Shown: one piece after another, positions 25,449 to 33,012 of the stretch
Layout: each line of letters opens with the position of its first letter
Position numbering within the stretch: the stretch's first letter is position 1
DNA from: Paenibacillus plantarum
GTDB lineage: Bacteria; Bacillota; Bacilli; Paenibacillales; NBRC-103111
Length of the DNA stretch: 63,155 bases
Assembly: GCF_013141695.1 (NCBI RefSeq)
Contig: NZ_WHNY01000047.1
Span: 1-63,155, forward strand
Reading direction: 5' to 3'
Program-made: the position numbers and the translations under genes
Notes under the pieces: generated by a model
What the model saw: the letters and a program-made list of their open reading frames with translations, nothing else
The model's database searches: none
Told to the model about the DNA's origin: nothing

Positions 25449-26669
25449 TCATTCCTCGAAGTATTTATGTCTAATACAGAAATATGCCGGCCTTTCTCCT
25501 TCTTGTTCCACTAGTGAGAAGTCGAGTAACTCTTTAACTATTTTCCTTATTGTTACTGCCGACTTTTCAAATATTTCAGTTAAGTCACTCACTGTCAGGC
25601 CACTACTAGAATCAAAGAAATGATTTTGGGCCAAAACAAACATAATATCTTTATGATTTTTCGTTAAACCCTGTAACTTTGGCTCACCGTCTAACTTCTT
25701 CAATGCCAAATTTAGCAACAGACTTTTTTCTTTCAATTCTGTATTCATCTGCTTAAGAGCTTCAATAATAATTTCTAGAAACGTTTCAATAAAACTATTC
25801 ATTTCCCCTCTGCTTCTAATACTATTAGAAATTTCAAAAGCCTCAAGGTATTTAGTTTTATACTTATTACACCCTCTCGATAACGATAATGTAGAGATAT
25901 TTCCTAGATCCTTTGACAAGTACATACTACTAATAAATCTAGAAGTCCTTCCGTTTCCGTCATAAAAAGGATGTATGTAACCAAAATAATAATGGCTAAC
26001 TGCCACTTTTATTAAATTAGGTATGTCAGAATCATTATTTATGAAGTTTAATAATCTCTCGGTCAGACTAATTATTTCTGATTCTGGTGTAATTCCTTGA
26101 TGAACAACCTTACCACTACCTGATTTTTTCAAAATATAAGTAGTTTCTTTTCTAAAAATCTCCCCATCAGGAAGTTCCTGCGAGTCAATTTCTCCTTGAG
26201 TAATATCATCATGTATTTTTCTAATATCTTTTGAGGTTTGAGGAAACTCAAAATCATCGAGCAGATGGAAGTATGATTTTATCATACTCTCGAATCTCTT
26301 CTTTGACTTTTTGTTAAATATTACGTCCTTAGTGCTTCTAACGATTTGTTCTCTACTACTTCTTATTCCCTCTAACTGGTTTGTATTATACAATTCCTCC
26401 GAGATGCACTCGATAATAAATTGTTTCTGTGCTACTTTCGGCAGATTTCCAAAGGTAGTGTTAAAATCTCTCGAAATTATGCAAAGGTCACTAATCATCC
26501 TAATCATTTTGTTTGTCGGTACATAATATAATTCATAATAAGTAGACTGATCCATAGGTTTGATATGCATTCCAAACCTCACGGTAGAATGATAGTTAAA
26601 TCTCTCCTCATAAACTTTATTAAATTCACTAGCACTAGTTTCATGGAAGACCTTATGTACATGTCTCAT
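25449..26669 (-). CDS. Fic-domain protein with N-terminal inhibitory motif and C-terminal winged helix
   Basis: A 406-residue Fic protein. The core motif is HPFYDGNGRTSRF (about 240), with the catalytic His and the DGNGR phosphate site intact. An N-terminal inhibitory helix with TNQLEG (TxxxEG) makes it a self-inhibited class II Fic protein. The last 60 residues form a winged helix (LTVSDLTEIFEKSAVTIRKIVKELL, split at KSA). Fic proteins usually transfer AMP to a target protein. The AT-rich base use differs from the GC-richer efflux gene and suggests transfer. No separate antitoxin gene lies next to it. A dyad sits right before its start and may be read by its own winged helix. Confidence 0.9.
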   Translation of the reverse strand: MRHVHKVFHETSASEFNKVYEERFNYHSTVRFGMHIKPMDQSTYYELYYVPTNKMIRMISDLCIISRDFNTTFGNLPKVAQKQFIIECISEELYNTNQLEGIRSSREQIVRSTKDVIFNKKSKKRFESMIKSYFHLLDDFEFPQTSKDIRKIHDDITQGEIDSQELPDGEIFRKETTYILKKSGSGKVVHQGITPESEIISLTERLLNFINNDSDIPNLIKVAVSHYYFGYIHPFYDGNGRTSRFISSMYLSKDLGNISTLSLSRGCNKYKTKYLEAFEISNSIRSRGEMNSFIETFLEIIIEALKQMNTELKEKSLLLNLALKKLDGEPKLQGLTKNHKDIMFVLAQNHFFDSSSGLTVSDLTEIFEKSAVTIRKIVKELLDFSLVEQEGERPAYFCIRHKYFEE

Positions 26670-26680
26670 CTAATTCACCG

Positions 26681-26721
26681 CCGATTTACTATTTACAAGT
26701 AATATTTACACACTAAATCGG
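26681..26721 (-). promoter_or_regulatory. Dyad immediately upstream of the Fic gene
   Basis: CCGATTTA (26681-26688) and TAAATCGG (26714-26721) form inverted repeats with a 25-nt gap, 11 bp before the Fic start. Candidate operator for autoregulation by the Fic protein's winged helix. Confidence 0.45.
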
Positions 26722-26787
26722 TGCTGTCTAGTCCTATGTATAAAAATATGTTATTTTTTATATATAGATTCTACTTATTAGATAGAA

Positions 26788-26886
26788 TTAATCCAATACT
26801 TTTATATTTGCACCACAAATACAACGTCCATTCCCATTCATCTTAACTTTCACATCTCTCTTGCACGAAGGACATACAACCTTCAT
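26788..26886 (-). CDS. 32-residue zinc-ribbon microprotein
   Basis: A short minus-strand frame, MKVVCPSCKRDVKVK then MNGNGRCICGANIKVLD, with an AGGTG ribosome binding site 7 nt before the ATG. Four Cys in a CxxC and CxC pattern would bind one zinc. Such tiny zinc ribbons are common in Bacillales and phages, but are seldom annotated. It lies in an AT-rich stretch upstream of the Fic gene on the same strand, about 120 bp from it, and could be co-transcribed. Function is unknown. Confidence 0.65.
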   Translation of the reverse strand: MKVVCPSCKRDVKVKMNGNGRCICGANIKVLD

Positions 26887-27070
26887 CTTTAACACCTCTG
26901 TATTAAAAGTGTTATTAGTCTTAACATAAGAAGAAATCTATATACCCCAAATAATAGCTCTCCCCACATAGGGGAATTTACTTTATACATATGCATGATT
27001 GTGGAAATTATTTATAAGAAGCTACTTGCGGATTAGTTCCCAAACATGTAAAAGTTTCAATAAAAGTACA

Positions 27071-27096
27071 AAAGGACTGCCTATCGGCAGTCCTTT
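27071..27096 (-). terminator. Terminator of the effector-binding/DoxX gene cluster
   Basis: Perfect AAAGGACTGCC / GGCAGTCCTTT arms with a 4-nt loop, followed on the minus strand by TTTTGTACTTTT. It ends the run of minus-strand genes from 28607 to 27154. Confidence 0.92.
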
Positions 27097-27153
27097 ACAC
27101 GGTTATATTTATTCAAAACCACAATTTGTCCATATCTCATCACACTTGAAACC

Positions 27154-27621
27154 TTAATATTGTCCTTTAATCACGAAGAACGAACCTCGAATCGTCCCCG
27201 CAAGTTTGGACTTCTGTCTAGCAAATTTAAACTTCTTCTCTTCCAACTCTTTAGGCACTTCCATCCCCTCAGAAAGCTTAAAACCAACGGCCCGCTTCTT
27301 AGGATCATCAACTGTATACATGACATTGATCCCAAGACCGTCCTCATAGAAGATGTAGGTAAATTGGATATTTTCCACTTGGAAACGCGCCGTTTCTAAC
27401 GGTTTGGCTGCAAACTCAATACCACGTTCTTCTTTTAGAACTCGGTTTGCATACTCCAGGGCCTCCTGGCTTTCACCAGCGGGTACAACCGTAAATTCAT
27501 GCTTGTATTTATTCATAAAGTAACGGGCTTCATTAGCTCGTAGACCTGCAAGCGACTCTGCAACTGGGGAAGATTCTAAACCAGCTGTAGATACATTTTT
27601 AAAATCAACGATCTGAGACAC
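27154..27621 (-). CDS. Unrecognised small soluble protein, paralogue of the 5470 gene
   Basis: A 155-residue paralogue of the product at 5470. I choose the GTG at 27621 (MSQIVDFKNVST), because AGGAGGG is 6 nt upstream and this start matches the MSYIVDFKNVST start of the paralogue. The ATG two codons earlier touches the ribosome binding site. It has no membrane helix or known motif. It lies 23 nt after the effector-binding gene at 27645, so it is probably co-transcribed with it and the DoxX-like gene. That links the family to a small-molecule response, but its activity is unknown. Confidence 0.8.
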   Translation of the reverse strand: MSQIVDFKNVSTAGLESSPVAESLAGLRANEARYFMNKYKHEFTVVPAGESQEALEYANRVLKEERGIEFAAKPLETARFQVENIQFTYIFYEDGLGINVMYTVDDPKKRAVGFKLSEGMEVPKELEEKKFKFARQKSKLAGTIRGSFFVIKGQY

Positions 27622-27644
27622 GCTCATCCCTCCTAGAATTTCGC

Positions 27645-28124
27645 TTATTTCCGAACAACAGGAATCCATACTTCGCCATAGACGAGGCCGTCTCGCTGTC
27701 CCATCTCAACTGTTGCATTAGGCCCGCCAACGTAGGCGAAATTCTGGGCTTCTGGCAAGACTTGACCAAAGGCAATCCCAGTAAGTTTATTACTCAACTC
27801 ATCCGCTGTCTTTCCTTCACCTTTAACGATGAGGTATTCTCCCTTAGGGAATTGAATAACTCTATGTTCTTCCGGAACCGATGCTCCAGTCATAACGCCA
27901 GCGTAATACATCATCTTATAGTTGACCGCTTCATTCACGGCAAAAATGTAGTCGTTCGTGGCAATGGCCTTCAATGCATCAAGCCTTCCGTCTTGCTCCA
28001 CTTCCCGCCAAAAACTTTCCTTCTCCTTATTTATACCGGCATAATCCGTGTAATTGCTCTTCAACTCCGTGCCAATACCTAGAACGATAAAACTGTCTTT
28101 TTCCTCAAGGGTATACGTTGCCAT
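27645..28124 (-). CDS. GyrI-like/AraC effector-binding domain protein
   Basis: A 159-residue stand-alone effector-binding domain. AAAGGAG lies 8 nt before the ATG at 28124. Typical features are KESFWREVEQDGRL, YYAGVMTGASVPEEHRVIQFPKGEYLIVKGEG (split at PEEH) and the final EVWIPV. These domains bind hydrophobic small molecules in AraC- or MerR-type activators; alone they may sequester or hydrolyse such compounds. A decayed paralogue is at 28630. The divergent WYL regulator at 29062 probably controls this cluster. Confidence 0.87.
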   Translation of the reverse strand: MATYTLEEKDSFIVLGIGTELKSNYTDYAGINKEKESFWREVEQDGRLDALKAIATNDYIFAVNEAVNYKMMYYAGVMTGASVPEEHRVIQFPKGEYLIVKGEGKTADELSNKLTGIAFGQVLPEAQNFAYVGGPNATVEMGQRDGLVYGEVWIPVVRK

Positions 28125-28184
28125 GATCAAATCTCCTTTTTATAAATGAATTTTACCTTTATTTTACACTAGATCCTACACTCA

Positions 28185-28607
28185 TTAAAGTTTGCGGCTA
28201 TTCGGGCGCAGTGCCCAAGAAGCGATGCCAAGCGCAGCATAGAAAAGCGGAAGAATAATATGAAATCCGTAATCCCCGTAATCGTTAGCGAACGCATGAG
28301 ATAAAGCCGCACCCGTCATTAGAAAAAAGATACCGCTATACGCCCATTCCTTCAGCCGCGGGAAACCTGGCATTACGATCGCAATGACGCCAAGTAGTTT
28401 CCAAGCTCCGAGAATATTCGTGATATACAACGGGAAACCAATATCCGTCACTAAATCAACATTCCCCCCATAGCGCATTAGTTGCCCAATACCACTTAAT
28501 GCAATCGAGAATGCTAGGATAATGGTGACGGTCCAATAAGCGGTTATCCTTCCAATAGGGCGGGATTCTACTTTCGCAATTTTCTCATTACCTAGGATCG
28601 TACTCAT
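28185..28607 (-). CDS. DoxX-like membrane protein
   Basis: A 140-residue protein with four hydrophobic helices (TAYWTVTIILAFSIALSGIG, YITNILGAWKLLGVIAIVMPG and two more). AGAGGAGG precedes the ATG at 28607; the frame extends further upstream into the decayed gene. DoxX_2-type proteins of this length are common beside small-molecule-responsive regulators. It lies between a decayed and an intact copy of the effector-binding gene. Confidence 0.85.
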   Translation of the reverse strand: MSTILGNEKIAKVESRPIGRITAYWTVTIILAFSIALSGIGQLMRYGGNVDLVTDIGFPLYITNILGAWKLLGVIAIVMPGFPRLKEWAYSGIFFLMTGAALSHAFANDYGDYGFHIILPLFYAALGIASWALRPNSRKL

Positions 28608-28629
28608 ATTGATTCCTCCTCTATTCTTG

Positions 28630-28966
28630 TTATTTCTTAATAACTGGAATCCATATTTCCCCAGATACAAAGCCGTTATGATGGCCCATCTCCACCGTTG
28701 CATTAGGACCGCCTACATAGGCAAAATCGTCCGCTGCCGGCAACACTTGACCAAAAGCAATGCCCGTAAGCATACTGCTCAACTCATTCGCCGTCTTCCC
28801 TTCACCTGTAATAACGAGGTATTGTCCCTTAGGGAATTGAATCATCCTGTGTTCTTGCGATGTCGATGCACCTGTCATAACGCCTGCATAATACATCCGC
28901 TTGTGATTTACCGCCTCGTTCACAGCAAAGATATAATTGTTCGTAGACTGCCTTTAAAGCGTCTAA
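28630..28966 (-). pseudogene. Decayed copy of the effector-binding gene
   Basis: The last 97 codons (NEAVNHKRMYYAGVMTGAS to GEIWIPVIKK) match the product at 27645 closely. Just upstream the match continues in another frame: LDALKA at 28949-28966, where the intact protein has LDALKAIATNDY. So a frameshift lies near 28940. The N-terminal third of the gene is gone and a stop codon interrupts what remains. The short frame from 28923 starts in mid-domain and has no ribosome binding site. Confidence 0.82.
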
Positions 28967-29061
28967 GCTCCTTTTCTATTGATTGCATATTTGTGTTTTC
29001 ACTTCATACGTTTATAATAACTATTAATCATGTCAAAATATGATACTGTTTAGGGGGCCCG

Positions 29062-30024
29062 ATGCGAAAAGTCGAACGCATTAATATCATCATGCGGTAT
29101 ATTAACAACCGCGCCCATTTTACCATTTCTGAAATCATGCAGGAATTTAATATCTCTCGTTCTACAGCTATCCGCGATATCAGAGAAATTGAGACCATGG
29201 GAATGCCGCTTGTCGCTGAAGTTGGGAGAGACGGGGGCTATTTTGTTATGAAAAATTCCGTTCTTCCGACTGTCCGCTTTACCGATAATGAGATTAAAGC
29301 CCTTTTTATCGCCTTCATGGCCACAAGAAATCTGCAGCTCCCCTATCTCAAGAGTCGTCAATCTTTAGCTGAAAAACTACTTGGACTTATCTCGGCAAAT
29401 CAACAAGATGATCTTGTATTGTTAAATCAAATCTTGCTGTTTGAAGGAACCAACCCTCATAATCCCGACTTGCTCGATCTGTCAGATATCCCTCTTCCTA
29501 TGTTAGAACAGCTCATCCAACTCATTCTATCGGACAGCTACTTAGTCGTTTCCGTCGAGGAAGGCAGCGTAATAAGGTCTTATTCCATTTATGTATTGCA
29601 CTTATATCGGGAGAAAAGTTCTTGGCAAATTGAAGGCTTTGACCTAGAGGAAGAGAAGCGGCGGATTATTCCTGTCGACAATCTCACTGATGTTACACCG
29701 TACTCTGAGAAAAAAAGATTCAGCAAGAAGAAGATTATAGAACTATTAAGCAAGCAGGAAAAAGCCATTAATCTTGTCCTTGAACTAGGTCCAAAGGCGA
29801 TAGCTCAGTACAAAAAGTATCATCCGTTAGACATTTCAATTTCATATACGAATCCTTATCAGAGTACGGCTATTTTAAAAACGTTCATCCATACTCATCA
29901 TTCAGATGAATTGAGCGAAATCACAAATTGGCTGCTTTTCTTAGGTGGAGATATGAGGATTAGAGAAATACCGAAAGAGGTTGTTGAAGGTTTACAGGAG
30001 CGACTGTCCGTTTATAAAGAATAA
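29062..30024 (+). CDS. YafY-type HTH/WYL transcriptional regulator
   Basis: A 320-residue regulator. The N-terminal DeoR-like HTH reads FTISEIMQEFNISRSTAIRDIREIE, followed by the GRDGGYFV wing. The WYL domain lies at about 135-215 (IYVLHLYREKSSWQIEGFDLEEEKRRII, split at WQIEG). AGGGGG precedes the ATG. It is divergent from the effector-binding/DoxX cluster, a common arrangement for this family, and probably controls it. WYL domains sense nucleic-acid-like or other small ligands; the signal here is unknown. Confidence 0.87.
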   Translation: MRKVERINIIMRYINNRAHFTISEIMQEFNISRSTAIRDIREIETMGMPLVAEVGRDGGYFVMKNSVLPTVRFTDNEIKALFIAFMATRNLQLPYLKSRQSLAEKLLGLISANQQDDLVLLNQILLFEGTNPHNPDLLDLSDIPLPMLEQLIQLILSDSYLVVSVEEGSVIRSYSIYVLHLYREKSSWQIEGFDLEEEKRRIIPVDNLTDVTPYSEKKRFSKKKIIELLSKQEKAINLVLELGPKAIAQYKKYHPLDISISYTNPYQSTAILKTFIHTHHSDELSEITNWLLFLGGDMRIREIPKEVVEGLQERLSVYKE

Positions 30025-30119
30025 ATAAAATGATCTCGCTGGGTGCTCTTTGCGTCAACCCATCCATCATTTATACTAATAATGAAGAAGAGGCATCATA
30101 GAAGGAGCTGGCACTCGTT

Positions 30120-31766
30120 ATGAAGCATTCAGGACTTCCTGTTCTTAAAAACATGTCGATGTACACAGAGGCTTTGCACACCGAGGGCTTTCATTATTAT
30201 CGGGATGCCTATAGTTTATTATTTATAGATGCGCGTTCCGTTATACTTACGATTAACAACCACACACACAAGCTTGAAGGCATCGGTTGTATATACCTAC
30301 CGCCCCATACATCCATTCATATTCAAAATGAGGCTCTGATAGAGAACCTTCAATCATCTACAGAGCAGCTTCGTTTCTATGCCTGCAACTACGAATGGAT
30401 AGGTGAGGAATCGTCCACGGACTCTCCGTTCATGCCGATGCTGGCTAAACTAAGCCATGCAGTTCTGCTTGATCAAGTGTCCTCCCTATACGATTCATAC
30501 GAAAATCGGCTGTATAACAGCTTGTCTCAGCGCCTCCCTTTACAGGCTCAATTCCTTACTCTATTCGCTGATGCATGCTGGGCACTTGAACAGCCCGATT
30601 GCCTTTCTTTTACTCAGCCGCTGGACGGTATTGACCAGGTCATTTCTTATGTGCATACCCATTATGAACGCAAAATCAAACGAAATGATGTTGTACGCTT
30701 ATCTGGTTTAAGCCTGCGGCAATTCACGTTAAGTTTTAAGCAGCGGACTGGCTCTACCTTTACCGAATATCTGAATCGTTTACGCATTGACAAGGTGAAA
30801 ACTATTTTGCTGCAATCCCGACAATCGTTAAACGAAGTTGCCCACCAGGTAGGCTATGCCGATGAGTTCTATTTAAGCCGTAAGTTCAAGCAAGTCACAG
30901 GGGTGGCCCCAACGATATATGTACGTAAACCCCATACAATCGCATCCTTGGACCATGCCTTTACACTGGACCTGCTCTCGCTTGGCGTTAAGCCTAGTGC
31001 AGCCATTACAGATACTTGGATGAATGATCAGTTTCAACTCTTACAAGGTTCACGTTCGTTTCAACCACTCTATTGGGAAACCGAGCATGCGAGACGGCTG
31101 CAGCTACTCCAGAACGTCAAGCCTGATATCATTTTGCTTCCTCTAGTAGAAGGTGATGAATACCAACACATTGAACGCTATCAGCAGGCGGGACTGGTCA
31201 TTCAGATTCCTTGGCGCGGTGTGACTTGGAAACAACACTTTATGAATGTTGCCCAGATAACGGGTACGGAGCAGCATGCACGCGACTGGTTGGATTCTTT
31301 CGATCATCGTGCAGGACAAGTACGGGAAGCTTTATGTCGACTACTAGGTCCGCACGCGACAGTTGCCATCATCAATGTACGCAGCAATCGTTCACTGATT
31401 TATGCTTACGGGTACATGGGGGCTGATTTACTCTATGACATTTTGCAGCTGACACGCCCTTGTATTGTTGCTTCTATGTACGCTCAAGGGTTAGAGCACC
31501 CTGAGTTTTCTATCCCTGAATTAACCCGTTATGATGCCGATCATTACTTTGTATCCATTGAGAATAATCAAGCAGCCAAACAACGTGCCGTGACCATGAT
31601 GAGAAGCCCAGAGTGGCTTGCCTTAACTGCCAGGAAGCAACAATATGTATATCCGGTGGATATGACCAAATGGTACGGTTACGGACCAGCTGCCCTAGAT
31701 GCTCAACTGAATGATGTCATCCATTACCTTTTGCCCAATTATCCAAAGGATCAGAGAATAATCTGA
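30120..31766 (+). CDS. AraC-type siderophore regulator with substrate-binding domain (Btr-like)
   Basis: A 548-residue fusion. An N-terminal AraC ligand domain (1-160) is followed by the double HTH (IKRNDVVRLSGLSLRQFTLSF, then SLNEVAHQVGYADEFYLSRKFKQVTG). From about residue 275 there is a periplasmic siderophore-binding fold (LDLLSLGVKPSAAI, VKPDIILLPLVEGDEY), acting here in the cytoplasm. This is the layout of B. subtilis Btr, which binds Fe-bacillibactin and activates feuABC. GAAGGAG precedes the start. The following gene is a siderophore-binding lipoprotein, the expected target. Confidence 0.9.
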   Translation: MKHSGLPVLKNMSMYTEALHTEGFHYYRDAYSLLFIDARSVILTINNHTHKLEGIGCIYLPPHTSIHIQNEALIENLQSSTEQLRFYACNYEWIGEESSTDSPFMPMLAKLSHAVLLDQVSSLYDSYENRLYNSLSQRLPLQAQFLTLFADACWALEQPDCLSFTQPLDGIDQVISYVHTHYERKIKRNDVVRLSGLSLRQFTLSFKQRTGSTFTEYLNRLRIDKVKTILLQSRQSLNEVAHQVGYADEFYLSRKFKQVTGVAPTIYVRKPHTIASLDHAFTLDLLSLGVKPSAAITDTWMNDQFQLLQGSRSFQPLYWETEHARRLQLLQNVKPDIILLPLVEGDEYQHIERYQQAGLVIQIPWRGVTWKQHFMNVAQITGTEQHARDWLDSFDHRAGQVREALCRLLGPHATVAIINVRSNRSLIYAYGYMGADLLYDILQLTRPCIVASMYAQGLEHPEFSIPELTRYDADHYFVSIENNQAAKQRAVTMMRSPEWLALTARKQQYVYPVDMTKWYGYGPAALDAQLNDVIHYLLPNYPKDQRII

Positions 31767-31789
31767 CATGTACATGGAAGAATGATCTT

Positions 31790-31822
31790 GTTATCATTAT
31801 CAATGAGAATGAGAATCATTAT
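31790..31822 (+). promoter_or_regulatory. Fur-box-like sequence
   Basis: TTATCATTATCAATGAGAATG then AGAATCATTAT contains overlapping GATAAT-type hexamers of a Fur box (AATGAGAATGAGAATCATT). It overlaps promoter-like sequence just upstream of the siderophore-binding gene, fitting repression by iron. Confidence 0.82.
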
Positions 31823-31842
31823 ATACGGGAGGGCACTAGGTA

Positions 31843-32829
31843 ATGGGTAGAAAGAGAATATTGCTAATTTGTTTCATTATCATCATGATGGTTGGGGGGA
31901 CTGTCGCTTGCAGTAATGCGAAGGAATCCGGCAGTACCGCGGGAACACCAACGGCCAATAACCAGTCAGTAGACGCTACTAAGGAAACGGGTAAGCCGAG
32001 TACAGAAGCGAAAACTCGATCCTATAAACATATGTCAGGTACTTCCGAAATTCCTGTCAAAGCAGAACGTGTAGTCACCGACTGGTACTATGGCCAACTC
32101 GTTGCCCTTGGGCTTAAGCCTATTGGTACAGATGATTACGTACTCAAGAATCATCCCTTCATTAAGAAAGATGGCACGGAGAGCATTGGACAATCGCTGG
32201 AGAAGATCGTTGAGTTGCAGCCCGATCTTATCATTTCCTGGGGAGCTTCGAAATACGATAATTTCTCCAAGATCGCTCCAACCGTTCCGTTGGAACTAAG
32301 TGGTGGACCTAAGGATTCTGTACGCATCTTTGGAGACATTCTGGGGCGGAAAGCTGAAGCGGAACAATGGATTACGCAATTTGATACGAAAGTAGAAGCG
32401 GCTCGGAAAAAGGTTTCTAGTAAAGTTAACAAGGATGAAACATTCACCATCTTCAATATTTGGAAAAATAAACTTCGCGTATATGGGTTTGTCAATATGG
32501 GCGGCTACGCGTTGTATGAAGGTCTGCAAGTGACACCTGCGCCTAATGTAGATAAAGAATTCCGGAATGCCAAAGAGTGGTATCGTGAGATCTCTTACGA
32601 AGTTCTACCCGAATTTGCAGGCGATCACATTATATTAACGACCTATGACCCTGATGGTACTTCGACTGTTCTCAAAGAACTGGAGAGCAGCCCTCTCTGG
32701 AAAAATCTAAAAGCAGTCAAAAATGGAAATGTCCACGTAGTTAACTATAATTACTTGTATAACGATGATCCTATTGCCGTCGAGAATCAGATCGATATCT
32801 TGGCTGATGCCATTCTGGCTGGCAGATAG
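31843..32829 (+). CDS. Iron-siderophore ABC transporter binding lipoprotein
   Basis: A 328-residue FeuA/YfiY-type binding protein. The lipobox VGGTVACS places lipidated Cys at about 23, and a low-complexity linker follows. The two-lobed fold is visible: IPVKAERVVTDWYYGQLVALGLKP, split at VTDW, then IVELQPDLIISWG and the C-terminal VKNGNVHVVNYN. It binds a ferric siderophore outside the membrane. No permease or ATPase genes follow, so it must use partners encoded elsewhere. Regulated by Fur and the adjacent Btr-like activator. Confidence 0.9.
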   Translation: MGRKRILLICFIIIMMVGGTVACSNAKESGSTAGTPTANNQSVDATKETGKPSTEAKTRSYKHMSGTSEIPVKAERVVTDWYYGQLVALGLKPIGTDDYVLKNHPFIKKDGTESIGQSLEKIVELQPDLIISWGASKYDNFSKIAPTVPLELSGGPKDSVRIFGDILGRKAEAEQWITQFDTKVEAARKKVSSKVNKDETFTIFNIWKNKLRVYGFVNMGGYALYEGLQVTPAPNVDKEFRNAKEWYREISYEVLPEFAGDHIILTTYDPDGTSTVLKELESSPLWKNLKAVKNGNVHVVNYNYLYNDDPIAVENQIDILADAILAGR

Positions 32830-32853
32830 AAATTAATGCCCTAATCTGAATAC

Positions 32854-32896
32854 AGACCCGCTTCTATCCGTTCATTTACGGTTGTGAAGCGGGTCT
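32854..32896 (+). terminator. Terminator of the siderophore-binding gene
   Basis: AGACCCGCTTC / GAAGCGGGTCT arms with a 21-nt loop, followed by TTTTGG. Confidence 0.88.
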
Positions 32897-32903
32897 TTTG
32901 GCA

Positions 32904-32964
32904 TGTCGAGAGATTTGTAAAAATTTGTCGGCGACGAAAGGATTTATACACAATTTTGTCGAAT
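32904..32964 (+). promoter_or_regulatory. Putative sigma-H promoter with Spo0A boxes
   Basis: AAAGGATTT (32937-32945), 12 nt, GTCGAAT (32958-32964) fits the sigma-H consensus RnAGGAwWW-N11-12-RnnGAAT at every position. TGTCGAA (32957-32963) is a perfect Spo0A-box core over the -10. TGTCGGC (32926-32932) and TGTCGAG (32904-32910) are weaker copies upstream. Overlapping sigma-H and 0A sites are the hallmark of early sporulation genes such as kinA, spo0F and the spo0A Ps promoter. Confidence 0.72.
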
Positions 32965-33012
32965 TTATGATTATGCATGAAAATACTGGGTTGTTCCCCA
33001 CGAGGTGCACAT

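Noticed and set aside
25449..26886. Fic gene as half of a toxin-antitoxin pair
   Set aside because: The inhibitory TxxxEG motif is inside the Fic protein, and the adjacent microprotein is a zinc ribbon, not an inhibitory helix protein.
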